From assembly GCA_009782215.1 (NCBI GenBank), contig WRKO01000025.1, positions 1 through 34,392 of the forward strand: a stretch of DNA of 34,392 nucleotides. The letters are read 5' to 3'. This DNA is from Oscillospiraceae bacterium. GTDB taxonomy: Bacteria; Bacillota; Clostridia; Oscillospirales; UBA929. Position 1 is the first letter of the stretch; every line of letters starts with the position of its first letter. This document shows positions 25,031-34,320 of this stretch, in pieces. The notes under the pieces were generated by a model. The model was given only the letters and a program-made list of their open reading frames with translations, was not told the DNA's origin and ran no database searches. The position numbers and the translations under genes were made by a program.

Positions 25031-26531
25031 GACTCAGCGCCTCCCTTTCGGCGGCCTTGCGGGCCATTTTATCGTCATACATCTTCTTGTCGGCTTGGCC
25101 GATAAGGGTGTTGAGGTTTTCGTTTCCGTGGTGCTTGATGGCATAGCCCAGCGCGATGGAGGGCTGGGGCGAGCCGTCTTTGCGTTCCGCGCTCAGGGAT
25201 TTGTCCACAGCCTTGATGTACGATTCCACGGCGTCGGCGGAGGCGTTGACCAGAAGGGTGGCAAATTCGTCGCCGCCGTAACGGGCGACATGGCCGCCGC
25301 GGGGACAGCACTGCATCAGCGCCGAGGCAATCTCCAAGAGGTATTGATCGCCCTCCGCGTGGCCGAGCGTATCGTTGATGGTTTTTAGGCCGTTGACGTC
25401 GCCGATGACGACCGCCAGCGGATAATTGTCCGCGCGGTCGAGCTTGCGGAGCAAATCTTGGTAGCGGTAGCGGTTGGCGGTGCCGGTCAGCCCGTCGATA
25501 CCGGCCATATCGCGCAGACGGTCTATAATCAGGCGGTTGCGCGTCACGTCGGACAGGGTGATGAACTCGCCCTTGCCGATGCCGTCGCTCATCACAAACT
25601 GACGGCGCTCCATACGGTAAATAAGCGGGATGGCCGAGCCGACGACATGGATGTCGGAGTCGTCGCTGTCCTCCAGCTCTTTGATGACGATGCGGTTGTT
25701 GTTGCTCAGGACGGACAACAGCCCGTCAAACGCGACGTGTTCGACAGACCGTTTCATGGAGCGGAGCCATTTGAACGCCGGCTGGTTGACCTCAACGATG
25801 ACGCCGTCCTCGTTGAGGATGAAGATGGCTTGGTCGAGGAAGTCGAATACGCTGCTTTTGTCGATGCTGAGGCTGGAGGTGTCGCTGTTAATGAGATGGG
25901 CGCAATAGAAGAGGACGCCGCAAAGGCTGAGGCCGTAATACTGCATGTCAAACCAGATGTCGGCGGATTGGTAAATCGCTTGCGAGACGACCAGAATAAA
26001 CAGCAGGGCGAGATGGAAAATGGAGCCGCGATGGTACGCGCCGGGCAGGCGTATGTACATATAGACAACGGTAATCCCGGCGGCGGCCGCGGCGACATAG
26101 GCGTTGGCAAGCGCTATGATGTACAGCGGCCCGTATCCGTGGCCCTCGCCGTTGTATACCGCGAAATAGGAGGCGGTGAAGGGAATCAGGCTGAGGATGG
26201 AAACCACGACGGGGACGCCCAGCAGGGCGACGAGCGCCCAGCGCGGGATGTAGCGCTTGATGCGGTAAAAGCTGGTGGTATGGTGAAAAAACGCCACCGG
26301 CAGAAAGAGGAGCGGGAGGTGCTTCAGGGAATAGAAGAAAGTGATGGCCGAGGGGCTTTCCATGAAGAAAAACAACAGCTCCAAGCCCTGCCAAACGAAC
26401 ATACAGGCAAGGAAAAAGAAGCTGCGGTCATGGCGGCCCTTACCGCCGCCGTGCGGTAAGGATGTGAAGAAGAAGACAGCAAAGACGATGGTTAGCGGCA
26501 AATGCAAGAGTATATACTCTGCGTTTATCAA
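25023..26531 (-). CDS. Membrane diguanylate cyclase: 7TM sensor, PAS-like, GGDEF
   Basis: 502 residues. Seven hydrophobic segments lie within residues ~1-215, a PAS-like domain at ~230-345 (AIFILNEDGVIVEVN, ITLSDVTRNRLI) and a GGDEF domain beginning at GIDGLTGTANRYRY. The active loop is RYGGDEF (~417-423) and DVNGLKTINDTLGH is the metal/substrate strand. The I-site position reads RGGH instead of RxxD, so feedback inhibition by cyclic di-GMP is probably weak or lost. The start is TTG 26531, with GGGAGGGAG 4 nt before it; no better ATG exists nearby. It is the first gene of the two-cyclase operon and has its own good promoter. Its sequence is related to but clearly diverged from the second cyclase. 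Confidence 0.9.
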   Translation of the reverse strand: MINAEYILLHLPLTIVFAVFFFTSLPHGGGKGRHDRSFFFLACMFVWQGLELLFFFMESPSAITFFYSLKHLPLLFLPVAFFHHTTSFYRIKRYIPRWALVALLGVPVVVSILSLIPFTASYFAVYNGEGHGYGPLYIIALANAYVAAAAAGITVVYMYIRLPGAYHRGSIFHLALLFILVVSQAIYQSADIWFDMQYYGLSLCGVLFYCAHLINSDTSSLSIDKSSVFDFLDQAIFILNEDGVIVEVNQPAFKWLRSMKRSVEHVAFDGLLSVLSNNNRIVIKELEDSDDSDIHVVGSAIPLIYRMERRQFVMSDGIGKGEFITLSDVTRNRLIIDRLRDMAGIDGLTGTANRYRYQDLLRKLDRADNYPLAVVIGDVNGLKTINDTLGHAEGDQYLLEIASALMQCCPRGGHVARYGGDEFATLLVNASADAVESYIKAVDKSLSAERKDGSPQPSIALGYAIKHHGNENLNTLIGQADKKMYDDKMARKAAEREALSHA

Positions 26532-26575
26532 TCGTCTCCCTCCCTTAACAAGCGCATCCGGTGAACGTTTAGAAT

Positions 26576-26604
26576 ATCATACCACATACCGGGGCGTAAT
26601 GCAA
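26576..26604 (-). promoter_or_regulatory. Promoter of the two-cyclase operon
   Basis: Minus strand: TTGCAT (26604-26599), a 17-nt spacer and TATGAT (26581-26576), placing the start ~38 nt before the TTG codon. carA, 72 nt after the second cyclase, has no clear promoter of its own and may be transcribed from here. Confidence 0.6.
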
Positions 26605-26614
26605 CCATAATAAT

Positions 26615-27538
26615 TCACAATTCAATTTTCTCCCTAGAGGTGACGGCGTCAAGACGCCGGACCAAAAACAGCGTAACGGCAATGGATGGGAGAAAGATCA
26701 TCAGGAGCAGTCCGCCGGGGTTTTGCATCAGCTCCTCGATGCCGGGGACGAAGCCGAGCGGGATAAAGGCGGAGTTGAAGGTAATGTGCATCAGCACGGC
26801 GACGCTCAAGCGCCCCGTGCGGTGCGTCGCCCAGCCCAGAAGAAGCCCGAAGATAAACGCGTAGCCGATTTGGATGGGCGTGCCGTGAATAAGGCCGAAC
26901 ACCAAGGCTTGCAGGACATTGGCCGTCCAAAAGGGGAAAACGCGTTTCAGGCGGTTGAACGCGAGGCCGCGGAAACACAGCTCCTCGGCAATCGGCACGA
27001 TGACGCAGACGGTGAGGATGAGCAGAACCGGGTTGATATGCTCGATAATGTCGTCGAGGGTGCTTGTCGGCAAATCCGTACCCAGAATGTCCTGACCCGC
27101 CGTGATGACAGATAAAACGGCAAAATTGCCGGCGAGGCCGATGAACGCCGCCAGCGGCATGATGCCCGGGGCGTGGAGCGGTTTAAGGTCAAACTGGCTT
27201 TTGCCGCGTTTATACATGAAATAGAAGAGCAAAATGCTGATAGACGCGCTGAAAATCAGCGTGGTCATGGTGACCTGAGGCAAAATCGACTCGATGAAAT
27301 CCTCATCCGGGACAAACTCCGTCGCCCCCTCGTTGACGCCGGCCCAGAAAGCGTCAACCATATGCGGGACAAGCGCCGCGATAAGCCCGACGAACATAAC
27401 GGCAATCTGGATGACGAGATGCAGCAGGGGCGGCAGCGCGGCGCGCCATATCAGCCGGCCCTTTGAGGGCGGCGGAGGCTGATACGGCGGGGGCGGCGGG
27501 GGAAGCGGGTTACCCCAAGCGTCGCGGTTATCGTTCAC
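26615..27538 (-). CDS. CPBP-family intramembrane metalloprotease (CAAX-protease-like)
   Basis: 307 residues. A Pro-rich cytoplasmic N terminus (PLPPPPPPYQPPPP, ~11-24) precedes about eight membrane segments. The family motifs are present: EELCFRG with Glu185-Glu186 and Arg190, HGTP with His218, and HITFN with His251 and Asn255. These residues form the metal site and catalytic centre of Rce1/CPBP proteases. In bacteria such proteins process or give immunity to peptides, or act in membrane protein control; the substrate here is unknown. The start is GTG 27538, with GGAGG 7 nt before it. It follows pheT by only 18 nt, so it probably rides on the pheST transcript, an unusual companion for a tRNA synthetase. 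Confidence 0.9.
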   Translation of the reverse strand: MNDNRDAWGNPLPPPPPPYQPPPPSKGRLIWRAALPPLLHLVIQIAVMFVGLIAALVPHMVDAFWAGVNEGATEFVPDEDFIESILPQVTMTTLIFSASISILLFYFMYKRGKSQFDLKPLHAPGIMPLAAFIGLAGNFAVLSVITAGQDILGTDLPTSTLDDIIEHINPVLLILTVCVIVPIAEELCFRGLAFNRLKRVFPFWTANVLQALVFGLIHGTPIQIGYAFIFGLLLGWATHRTGRLSVAVLMHITFNSAFIPLGFVPGIEELMQNPGGLLLMIFLPSIAVTLFLVRRLDAVTSREKIEL

Positions 27539-27556
27539 AAGCCTTCCTCCTTTACT

Positions 27557-29917
27557 CTATGAGCGCAAGCTGACGTCCAGACTTTCCTTCAGCTTTTTGA
27601 GAATTCTGGCGATAGCGCCGTCCGCTTCCTCGTCGGTCAGCGTACGGTCAGGCGCGCGGAAGGTCAGGCGGTAAGCAAGGCTGTTTTTCGCGGCGTAAAC
27701 GTCAAACAGGGCGCAGTCCTCCAGCATCGCGCCGCCCGCCTTGCGAATCACGCCCAGCACGTCCGCCGCCGCCGCGCCCTTGGGGCAAACCAGCGCGAGG
27801 TCGCGGGAAATGGCGGGGAAACGGGGGATGGGGGAGAAGACGGCGTCGGGCCGCGCGGCTTCAAGCAGCGCCTCAACGTCCAGCTCGCCGGCCGCCGCGC
27901 CCGCCGGGAATCCCAGCGACGGGTGCAGTTCGCCGATAAAGCCTATATCACGCCCATGCAGGCTGACGGAAGCGCATCGGCCGGGATGGCACACCGGATA
28001 ACTGGCCGTCTTGGCAAAAACGGCTTCGTTCCGGCAGAAACGGCCCAGAAGGGTCTCCGCCGCGCCCTTGAGGGCGAAATAGTCGAATCCGCCGCCGTAG
28101 CCGCCCAGCACAAGGCGGTACGTTTCAAGCGGAAGCTGGCCGCCCGCGTCTGTATACACCTTGCTCACTTCGTACAGGCGGGCTTCCGGGTTTCTCGCGG
28201 AGAGATTGACGGACAGCGCTTTCAAAAAAGAGGGGAGGAGGGAGGTGCGCATCATGCTCTGCTCCTCGCCGAGCGGGTTATGGATTTTTTTCGCGTTTTG
28301 CGCGGGCAGGTGCGCCGCCTCAAAATCGGCGGGGCCGATGAAGGAATAGGTGAGCATTTCATCAAAGCCCAGCGAGACGCACAGCTCGTTCAGTCTGGCG
28401 CGGAGCCTTTGCGGCCCGGTCAGCCAGCCCTGATTTCTTGAGGGCGGCAGCGTGACGGGGATGTTGTCGTAGCCGAACAGCCGCGCCGCCTCCTCGGCGA
28501 CGTCCTGCCATATCGTTACGTCCCGCCGCCACGGAGGCACAACGGCGGAATCCCCCTCGACGGCAAAGCCGAGCGATTCCAGCAGGGCGTTCAGGTTTGG
28601 GATGGTCACGCCCAGATGCCGTTCTATTTTATCCTGTGTGAAAGGAACCTTTACAGGAGGGCTGAACGACGCGCAAATGTCAATCACGCCGCTGACGACC
28701 GTTCCCGCGCCCAATTCCTCCACAAGATAGCAGGCCCGTTCCAGCGCGGGCAGGGTGGAGCTTGGGTCAAGGCCCTTTTCAAAGCGGGAGGAGGAATCGG
28801 TTCGCATGGCGAGCGAGAGCGCCGTCTTCCGCACGGCGGGGCCGTGGAAGTTGGCGGACTCGAAGACGATGACGGCGGTTTGTTCCGTGATTTCGCTTCC
28901 GGCGCCGCCCATCACCCCGGCGACCGCCGTCGGGCCGCGCCCGTCGGCGATGACCGGCATCGAAGGCTCCAAGATTCGCGGTTTCCCGTCCAGCGTTTCC
29001 AGCGTTTCGCCGGGGCGCGCCGGGCGCACGGTCAGCGTTTTGTCCCTGACGCGGGCATGGTCAAACGCGTGCATCGGCTGGCCTGTCTCAAGCATGACAT
29101 AGTTGGTGATATCCACGATGTTGTTGATCGGCCGCACCCCGCAGGCGCGGAGCCGGCGCCGCATCCACATGGGCGACGGGCCGATTTGAATGTCCTTTGC
29201 GACCCGCGCCGAATAACGCGGGCAAAGGGCTTGGTCTTCGACGGCGACGGTGAGGTATTGCGCAATATCGCCGTCTTGGGGACGGGAGACCGCTTCGTGG
29301 GTCGCCGGGAGCCGGGCCGGATGGTCGCCGCCGCGCCCCAAGGCCCCCAATGTGGCGGCCGTTTCCCGCGCCAGCCCGACGACCGACAGGCAGTCGGGGC
29401 GGTTGTTGGTGATTTCAAACTCAATCGTCACGTCCCGCAGCATCAGCGCTTCTGCGGCGTCCGCGCCGACGGGGAAAGTCTCGTCAAGGATTAAAATGCC
29501 GTCCGCGTCCGCGCCGGGCTGGTCGTGTTCGTCCAAGCCCAGCTCACCGAGGGAGCAGAGCATTCCCTGCGACTCCAAGCCGCGCATTTTGCCGGTCTTG
29601 ATTTTCTGCCCGCCGTGCAGCACGGCGCCGTCCAAGGCGACGGGGATGACGGCCCCGGGGAAGACATTGGTCGCGGCGGTGATGATTTGCCGCGGCGTCC
29701 CGTCGCCGACGTCCACCGAGCAGACGAAGAGCCGGTCGGCGTCCGGGTGCTTTTCCACCGTCAGCGCCCTGCCGACGGCCACGTTTTGAATCTCCGCGCC
29801 CAGCTCGGTGACGGTCTCAACCTTCGAGCCGCTCATGGTCAGGGCACGGGCAAGCTCCTTCGGCGTCACGCCGCCGAGGTTGACAAGCTCCATCAGCCAA
29901 TTATAGGAACATTTCAT
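27557..29917 (-). CDS. pheT: Phenylalanine-tRNA ligase beta subunit
   Basis: 786 residues, the usual length. It forms the alpha2-beta2 enzyme with PheS that charges tRNA-Phe. In order: N-terminal MKCSYNWLMELV; an EMAP-like tRNA-binding domain (~40-150, HPDADRLFVCSVDVG, GMLCSLGELGL); the B3/B4 editing region (~210-390, MHAFDHARV, GVMGGAGSEITE); B5 (~400-470); the catalytic-like core (RLFGYDNIPVTLP, NPLGEEQSMMRTSLLP); and the C-terminal FDX-ACB domain (~695-786, FPAISRDLALV, YRLTFRAPDRTLTDEE). All parts are intact. It lies 75 nt downstream of pheS on the same strand. Confidence 0.97.
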   Translation of the reverse strand: MKCSYNWLMELVNLGGVTPKELARALTMSGSKVETVTELGAEIQNVAVGRALTVEKHPDADRLFVCSVDVGDGTPRQIITAATNVFPGAVIPVALDGAVLHGGQKIKTGKMRGLESQGMLCSLGELGLDEHDQPGADADGILILDETFPVGADAAEALMLRDVTIEFEITNNRPDCLSVVGLARETAATLGALGRGGDHPARLPATHEAVSRPQDGDIAQYLTVAVEDQALCPRYSARVAKDIQIGPSPMWMRRRLRACGVRPINNIVDITNYVMLETGQPMHAFDHARVRDKTLTVRPARPGETLETLDGKPRILEPSMPVIADGRGPTAVAGVMGGAGSEITEQTAVIVFESANFHGPAVRKTALSLAMRTDSSSRFEKGLDPSSTLPALERACYLVEELGAGTVVSGVIDICASFSPPVKVPFTQDKIERHLGVTIPNLNALLESLGFAVEGDSAVVPPWRRDVTIWQDVAEEAARLFGYDNIPVTLPPSRNQGWLTGPQRLRARLNELCVSLGFDEMLTYSFIGPADFEAAHLPAQNAKKIHNPLGEEQSMMRTSLLPSFLKALSVNLSARNPEARLYEVSKVYTDAGGQLPLETYRLVLGGYGGGFDYFALKGAAETLLGRFCRNEAVFAKTASYPVCHPGRCASVSLHGRDIGFIGELHPSLGFPAGAAAGELDVEALLEAARPDAVFSPIPRFPAISRDLALVCPKGAAAADVLGVIRKAGGAMLEDCALFDVYAAKNSLAYRLTFRAPDRTLTDEEADGAIARILKKLKESLDVSLRS

Positions 29918-29992
29918 CTGTGAAATCCTTTCTCCTCTTCTCCCGTTTCCGGCGGGAGCGTTTGAATCGTTTGCCGCCGAGGGCGGGAGGGG

Positions 29993-31015
29993 TTAAAATT
30001 GCTTTAGGAACCGCGCGTCGTTTTCAAACAGCAGGCGTAAATCGTTGATTTTGTAGCGCATCAGCGTAAGCCGCTCGATGCCCACGCCGAACGCGAAGCC
30101 GCTGTAGACCTCGGAGTCTATGCCGCAGCGCTCCAGTACCGCCGGGTGAACCATGCCGCTGCCCAGCATTTCAATCCAGCCCTCTCCCTTGCACATCCGG
30201 CAGCCCGCCCCTTTGCACTCAAAGCATTGCAGGTCAACCTCGGCCGACGGCTCGGTATAGGGGAAGTGGTGGGGGCGGAAGCGGAGCTTGACCCCTTCGC
30301 CGTACAGCCCGGTCATCATGGTTTGCAGCGCGCCCTTGAGGTCGGCCATTGTCAGGCCCTTGTCCACCGCAAGCCCCTCGATTTGGTGGAAGTGGGCCGA
30401 ATGGGTGGCGTCCACCTCGTCCTTGCGGTAGCATTTTCCCGGGGATATGATGCGGATGGGCGGCTTGGACTGCTCCATCACGCGGATTTGCACCGAGGAG
30501 GTCTGCGTGCGCAGGATGGTGTCGGCGTCGAAGTAAAACGTGTCCTGCGGGTCGCGGGCGGGGTGGTCGGGCCCGGTGTTCAGCGCGTCGAAGCAGTAAT
30601 AGGTTGTCTCCACCTCCGGGCCTTCCGCCACGGAAAAGCCCATGCCCAGAAATATCTTGACGACGTCGTCCAGGACAAGCTGCATCGGGTGGCGGCGTCC
30701 CGCGCGGAACGGGGTTCCGGGCAGGGTGACGTCGATGGCTTCGTCCTCCAGCCGCTTGGCAAGCTCTCTTTCGGACATCACGGCGGACGCCTTTTCCAAA
30801 GCGCTTTCGATGTCCGCGCGCACCTCGTTGGCAAGCGCGCCCATCACAGGCCGCTCCTCGGGGGAGAGCGTCCCCATCTGCTTGAGGATGGCGGTCAGCT
30901 CGCCCTTCTTGCCCAGCAGGGAAATCCGCGCGTTTTCCAGCGACGCCGTGTCCGGCGCGCCGTTCACAGCGGCCAGCGCCCTTTCGCGCAGCGTTTCTAA
31001 CTCTTGTTTCAGCAT
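29993..31015 (-). CDS. pheS: Phenylalanine-tRNA ligase alpha subunit
   Basis: 340 residues, the standard length. Class II synthetase motifs are clear: HPMQLVLDDVVKIFLGMGF and TPFRAGRRHP at motif 1, the motif 2 region ISPGKCYRKDEVDATHS with FHQIEG, and motif 3 FGVGIERLTLMRY. A Cys-rich insert (CFECKGAGCRMCKGEGW) may bind metal, as in many Bacillota PheS. The N-terminal coiled coil spans ~1-90. ATG 31015 follows GAGGTG. The predicted transcript start leaves a leader of only ~20 nt, too short for the T-box riboswitch that often controls pheST in this phylum. Confidence 0.97.
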   Translation of the reverse strand: MLKQELETLRERALAAVNGAPDTASLENARISLLGKKGELTAILKQMGTLSPEERPVMGALANEVRADIESALEKASAVMSERELAKRLEDEAIDVTLPGTPFRAGRRHPMQLVLDDVVKIFLGMGFSVAEGPEVETTYYCFDALNTGPDHPARDPQDTFYFDADTILRTQTSSVQIRVMEQSKPPIRIISPGKCYRKDEVDATHSAHFHQIEGLAVDKGLTMADLKGALQTMMTGLYGEGVKLRFRPHHFPYTEPSAEVDLQCFECKGAGCRMCKGEGWIEMLGSGMVHPAVLERCGIDSEVYSGFAFGVGIERLTLMRYKINDLRLLFENDARFLKQF

Positions 31016-31025
31016 AGAACACCTC

Positions 31026-31054
31026 TTGATTATATATCTGATTTAGTATATACT
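31026..31054 (+). promoter_or_regulatory. Promoter of cimA-asnS, sharing its -10 with the divergent pheS promoter
   Basis: Plus strand: TTGATT (31026-31031), a 17-nt spacer, TATACT (31049-31054). The -10 is half of the palindrome AGTATATACT (31045-31054), whose other strand serves the pheST promoter. Confidence 0.65.
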
Positions 31055-31073
31055 ACATCTATCCAGTTTTCAA
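31045..31073 (-). promoter_or_regulatory. Promoter of pheS-pheT-CPBP, sharing its -10 with the divergent cimA promoter
   Basis: Minus strand: TTGAAA (31073-31068), a 17-nt spacer, TATACT (31050-31045). It overlaps the plus-strand promoter through the common 10-bp palindrome. Confidence 0.65.
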
Positions 31074-31080
31074 CAGGAAA

Positions 31081-32640
31081 GTGATAATCTTGCTTAAAAA
31101 CGTAAAAATCCTTGATACGACGCTGCGGGACGGGGCGCAGGGCGTGGGCGTGCAGTTTTCCGCCGACGACCGGCTGGCTGTGGCGCGCATCCTCGACGAG
31201 CTGGGCGTCGCCTACATCGAGGCGGGCCAGCCTTCCGCGTCCCCCGCAGACGCCGACTTTTTCGCCAAAAAGCCGCGTCTGAAAAACGCCAAGCTGACGG
31301 CGTTCGGCGCGACGGCGCGGAAAGATACCGCGCCCGAAGACGACGCGGGGCTGAGGGCGCTTTTGGCGGCGGAGACGGAGGCTGTCACCATCTTCGGCAA
31401 AGCCTCGCGGCTTCATGTCAATCAGGTTCTGCGCTGCGGGCCGGAGGAGAACCTTGCCATGATTGAAGGCTCGGCCGCCTTCTTAAAGAGCCGGGGGCGG
31501 GAAGTCATCTATGACGCGGAGCATTTCTTCGACGGCTACAGGGAGGATTCGGCCTACGCGCTGGAAACGCTGTCGGCGGCCCTCAGGGGCGGCGCGGATG
31601 TGCTGGCGCTGTGCGACACGGCCGGGGGCGCGCTGCCCGACGAGGCCGAACGGGCGGTCAGGGACGTCTGCGCCCGATTCAGCGTCCCGGTCGGCATCCA
31701 CACGCACAACGACGCGGGCATGGCCGCCGCCAACAGCATACTCGCCGTTCTGGCGGGGGCGAGCCATGTGCAGGGTACGGTGGGCGGCGTGGGCGAGCGC
31801 TGCGGCAACGCCGACCTTGTGACGGTCATCGCCGGCTTACAGCTCAAACGGGGGATTGCCTGCGTCCCCGAGGCGTCGGTGCCGGAGCTGACGCGCGCCG
31901 CGCGCGCCATTGCCGACATCGCCAACCTCACCATCCCGCCGAACGCGCCCTATGTAGGCGGCAACGCCTTTGTGCATAAGGCGGGGATGCACATTGACGG
32001 CGTGATGAAGACGCCCGCGTCGTTTGAGCATATACCGCCGGAGGCGGTGGGCAACCGGGGCGGATTTGCCGCGTCGGAGCTTGCGGGGCGGTCATACCTC
32101 CTTGAGCGAATACGGCGGGCATTTCCCGGGAAATCACCGGACAAGGCCGACCCGGAATTGCTCTCGCTGATGGACGCGCTTAAAAATGACGCGAGGCTGG
32201 GCTTGTCATACGAGGCGGCGGAGGCGGGGCTGCACTTACGGATACAAAGGCACTTTACCAACAGCCCGCCGAGGTTTACCCTCACGCAGATGCGCGTGGT
32301 GACAGACCTTGAGGGGTCTACCGCCGTGCTGAACATCCGCGCGGGGGAGCGCGAGACGCTTTCGGCGGGGCAGGGCGACGGCCCCGTCCACGCCCTCGAC
32401 CAAGCCCTTACGCGCGCCCTTGAGGACGTTTACCCGCAAATCAAAGCGGTGCGCCTGACCGATTACAAGGTGCGCGTCCTCAACCCGGACGGGGCGACGG
32501 CGGCGCGGGTGCGCGTGCTGATTAACTCCACCGACGGGGCGGCCGTCTGGTCTACGGTGGGCGTTTCGGAAAACATCGTCCTCGCGTCTTGGATGGCGCT
32601 GAGTGATTCGCTGGAATATTACCTGAATAGTAAGGAGTGA
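31081..32640 (+). CDS. cimA: (R)-citramalate synthase (CimA-type)
   Basis: 519 residues of the DRE-TIM metallolyase family, with the C-terminal LeuA-type allosteric dimer domain. It condenses pyruvate and acetyl-CoA to citramalate, opening the threonine-independent route to isoleucine. [16 protein letters not shown] at the N terminus, [47 protein letters not shown] and [12 protein letters not shown] are characteristic of the long CimA/LeuA2 group rather than 2-isopropylmalate synthase. The C-terminal domain (~390-510, [14 protein letters not shown]) is the likely isoleucine feedback site. The start is GTG 31081 or TTG 31090; AGGAAA abuts the first and is 11 nt from the second, so TTG is possible. 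asnS follows 5 nt after the stop. Other leu/ilv genes are not in the window. Confidence 0.92.
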   Translation: MIILLKNVKILDTTLRDGAQGVGVQFSADDRLAVARILDELGVAYIEAGQPSASPADADFFAKKPRLKNAKLTAFGATARKDTAPEDDAGLRALLAAETEAVTIFGKASRLHVNQVLRCGPEENLAMIEGSAAFLKSRGREVIYDAEHFFDGYREDSAYALETLSAALRGGADVLALCDTAGGALPDEAERAVRDVCARFSVPVGIHTHNDAGMAAANSILAVLAGASHVQGTVGGVGERCGNADLVTVIAGLQLKRGIACVPEASVPELTRAARAIADIANLTIPPNAPYVGGNAFVHKAGMHIDGVMKTPASFEHIPPEAVGNRGGFAASELAGRSYLLERIRRAFPGKSPDKADPELLSLMDALKNDARLGLSYEAAEAGLHLRIQRHFTNSPPRFTLTQMRVVTDLEGSTAVLNIRAGERETLSAGQGDGPVHALDQALTRALEDVYPQIKAVRLTDYKVRVLNPDGATAARVRVLINSTDGAAVWSTVGVSENIVLASWMALSDSLEYYLNSKE

Positions 32641-32645
32641 CCTTC

Positions 32646-33998
32646 ATGCCATCAGTCAAAGAGCTGTACCAAGCGCCGGAGAGATACGGCGACGTCTCCC
32701 TCAACGGCTGGCTGCGCACCGTGCGCGACATGAAAAACATTGCGTTCCTTGAGCTGAGCGACGGCAGCGGCATTAAAAACGCGCAGCTTGTCGCGGATGA
32801 GAGCTTGCCCAATTACGCGGAGGCGGCGGCGCTCGGCGTGGGGACGGCGGTGCGCGTCAAGGGGCGGGTCAGGCTTACGCCGGAGGCCAAGCAGCCGTTT
32901 GAAATCGTGCTGACCGGGCTGACGGTGGAGGGGGACTGCCCGCCGGACTACCCCCTGCAAAAGAAACGCCACAGCTTTGAATACCTGCGCACCATCTCCC
33001 ATCTGCGCGGGCGCACCAACACCCTCGGGGCGGTCTTTCGCGTGCGGAGCGAATGCGCCTTTGCCATTCACGCCTTTTTCCGCGAGCGCGGCTTTGTCTG
33101 CGCCCACACGCCCATCATCACCGCCAGCGACGGCGAGGGCGCGGGAGAGATGTTCCGCGTGACCACGCTGCCGCCGGGCGAGGCGGACTTCTCCAAGGAT
33201 TTCTTCGGCCGGTACACCGGGCTGACGGTGACCGGGCAGTTGGAAGCCGAGACGTTCGCCCAGACCTTCTCCAAAACCTATACCTTCGGCCCGACCTTCC
33301 GCGCCGAACACTCCAACACCACCCGCCACGCCGCCGAGTTTTGGATGATTGAGCCGGAAATGGCCTTCTGCGATTTGTTTGAGGACATGCAGGTGGCGGA
33401 GGATATGATTAAGTACGTCATCGGGCATTTGCTGAGGCATTGCGCCGACGACATCGCCTTTTTCAACAACTGGATTGACAAGACCCTGCTGGAACGCCTG
33501 AATTTGCTCGTTTCCGCCGAGTTTGCCCGCATGACCTACAGCGACGCCATCGCCCACCTCGAAAAGGCGCGAGACAAGTTTACCACGCCCGTGCAGTGGG
33601 GCTGCGACATCGCCACCGAGTTTGAGCGCTACCTTACCGAGCAGGTCGTCGGCGGCCCGGTGTTCATCTACAATTATCCCAAGGAAATCAAGGCGTTTTA
33701 CATGCGCCTGAACGACGACGGCAAAACCGTCGCCGCGACAGATCTCCTCCTTCCCGCCGTGGGCGAGCTGATTGGCGGCAGCCAGCGCGAGGAGCGCTAC
33801 GACGTGCTGCTGGCCCGCATCGCGGAGTGCGGCCTGAGCCGCGAGGACTACGAATGGTACCTAGATTTACGCAAATACGGCTCCACCACCCACTCCGGCT
33901 TCGGCATCGGCTTTGAACGCCTGCTGATGGTCGTCACCGGAATGCAAAACATCCGCGACGTCATCCCGTTCCCAAGGACGACGGGGACGATAGGGTAG
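32646..33998 (+). CDS. asnS: Asparagine-tRNA ligase
   Basis: 450 residues, class IIb synthetase charging tRNA-Asn. The N-terminal OB-fold anticodon-binding domain (~15-105, [21 protein letters not shown] in parts, [11 protein letters not shown]) is followed by the catalytic core: [35 protein letters not shown], motif 2 [21 protein letters not shown] and motif 3 [11 protein letters not shown] near the C terminus. [14 protein letters not shown] and IPFPRT are AsnRS-specific as against AspRS. ATG 32646 has AAGGAG 8-9 nt upstream that overlaps the cimA stop. The extreme C terminus (PRTTGTIG) differs from the common PRTPG-x2-EF ending, a small drift beside a repeat-rich spacer. A direct AsnRS means Asn-tRNA need not depend on the GatCAB route. 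Confidence 0.96.
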   Translation: MPSVKELYQAPERYGDVSLNGWLRTVRDMKNIAFLELSDGSGIKNAQLVADESLPNYAEAAALGVGTAVRVKGRVRLTPEAKQPFEIVLTGLTVEGDCPPDYPLQKKRHSFEYLRTISHLRGRTNTLGAVFRVRSECAFAIHAFFRERGFVCAHTPIITASDGEGAGEMFRVTTLPPGEADFSKDFFGRYTGLTVTGQLEAETFAQTFSKTYTFGPTFRAEHSNTTRHAAEFWMIEPEMAFCDLFEDMQVAEDMIKYVIGHLLRHCADDIAFFNNWIDKTLLERLNLLVSAEFARMTYSDAIAHLEKARDKFTTPVQWGCDIATEFERYLTEQVVGGPVFIYNYPKEIKAFYMRLNDDGKTVAATDLLLPAVGELIGGSQREERYDVLLARIAECGLSREDYEWYLDLRKYGSTTHSGFGIGFERLLMVVTGMQNIRDVIPFPRTTGTIG

Positions 33999-34021
33999 GG
34001 ACGGGGGGACGGAACCACCCC

Positions 34022-34056
34022 GGCGCTGCGCGCCACCCCTCCAAGGAGGGGAATTG
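34022..34056. repeat. Double-hairpin intergenic repeat, copy 1
   Basis: GGCGC-TGC-GCGCC is followed at once by the CCCCTCC-AA-GGAGGGG palindrome and AATTG. It lies 23 nt after the asnS stop and could also end that transcript. The adjoining GATCGCCTCTACA (34061-34073) resembles one arm of the TGTAGGGGCG palindrome seen at 23381-23405. Confidence 0.75.
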
Positions 34057-34220
34057 GGGACGATCGCCTCTACAGGGGATTGTGCAGTTTTCACAAAAAT
34101 AAAAATACGAACATAACAAAAAAACGTGGTTTTGGGGCGGTTTGTTCGGGAATTGGGGCCGGGTGCGGCGAACGGGTGTTTTGTTGCGGGTTTGCGTGTG
34201 TCAAATCGCGAAAAAAAGAG
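34057..34220. other. Non-coding spacer with A-rich and G-rich blocks
   Basis: An A-rich stretch (34090-34128) is followed by G/T-rich sequence. I see no credible gene or RNA in it. A long minus-strand open frame across 34091-34387 is low-complexity read-through of the repeats. Confidence 0.6.
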
Positions 34221-34252
34221 TATAGTTTTTTATAGTTGAAATGTGCTATAAT
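34221..34252 (+). promoter_or_regulatory. Extended -10 promoter with upstream direct repeat
   Basis: TGC-TATAAT (34244-34252) is an extended, perfect -10. The -35 position is poor. TATAGTT occurs twice, at 34221 and 34231, exactly 10 bp apart on one helix face, which could be an activator or repressor site. Confidence 0.55.
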
Positions 34253-34280
34253 AGTAGCATAGAGTTTTGCGCCCGCGACG

Positions 34281-34307
34281 CGCCGCCCCGACCGGGGGCG
34301 GCGTTTT
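34281..34307 (+). terminator. Intrinsic terminator ~20 nt after a promoter
   Basis: CGCCGCCCC and GGGGCGGCG form a 9-bp GC stem with a 5-nt loop, followed by TTTT. With the promoter at 34221-34252 this predicts a ~50-nt transcript, or an attenuated leader for a gene beyond the window. Confidence 0.6.
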
Positions 34308-34320
34308 GGTCCCCCGCCCC

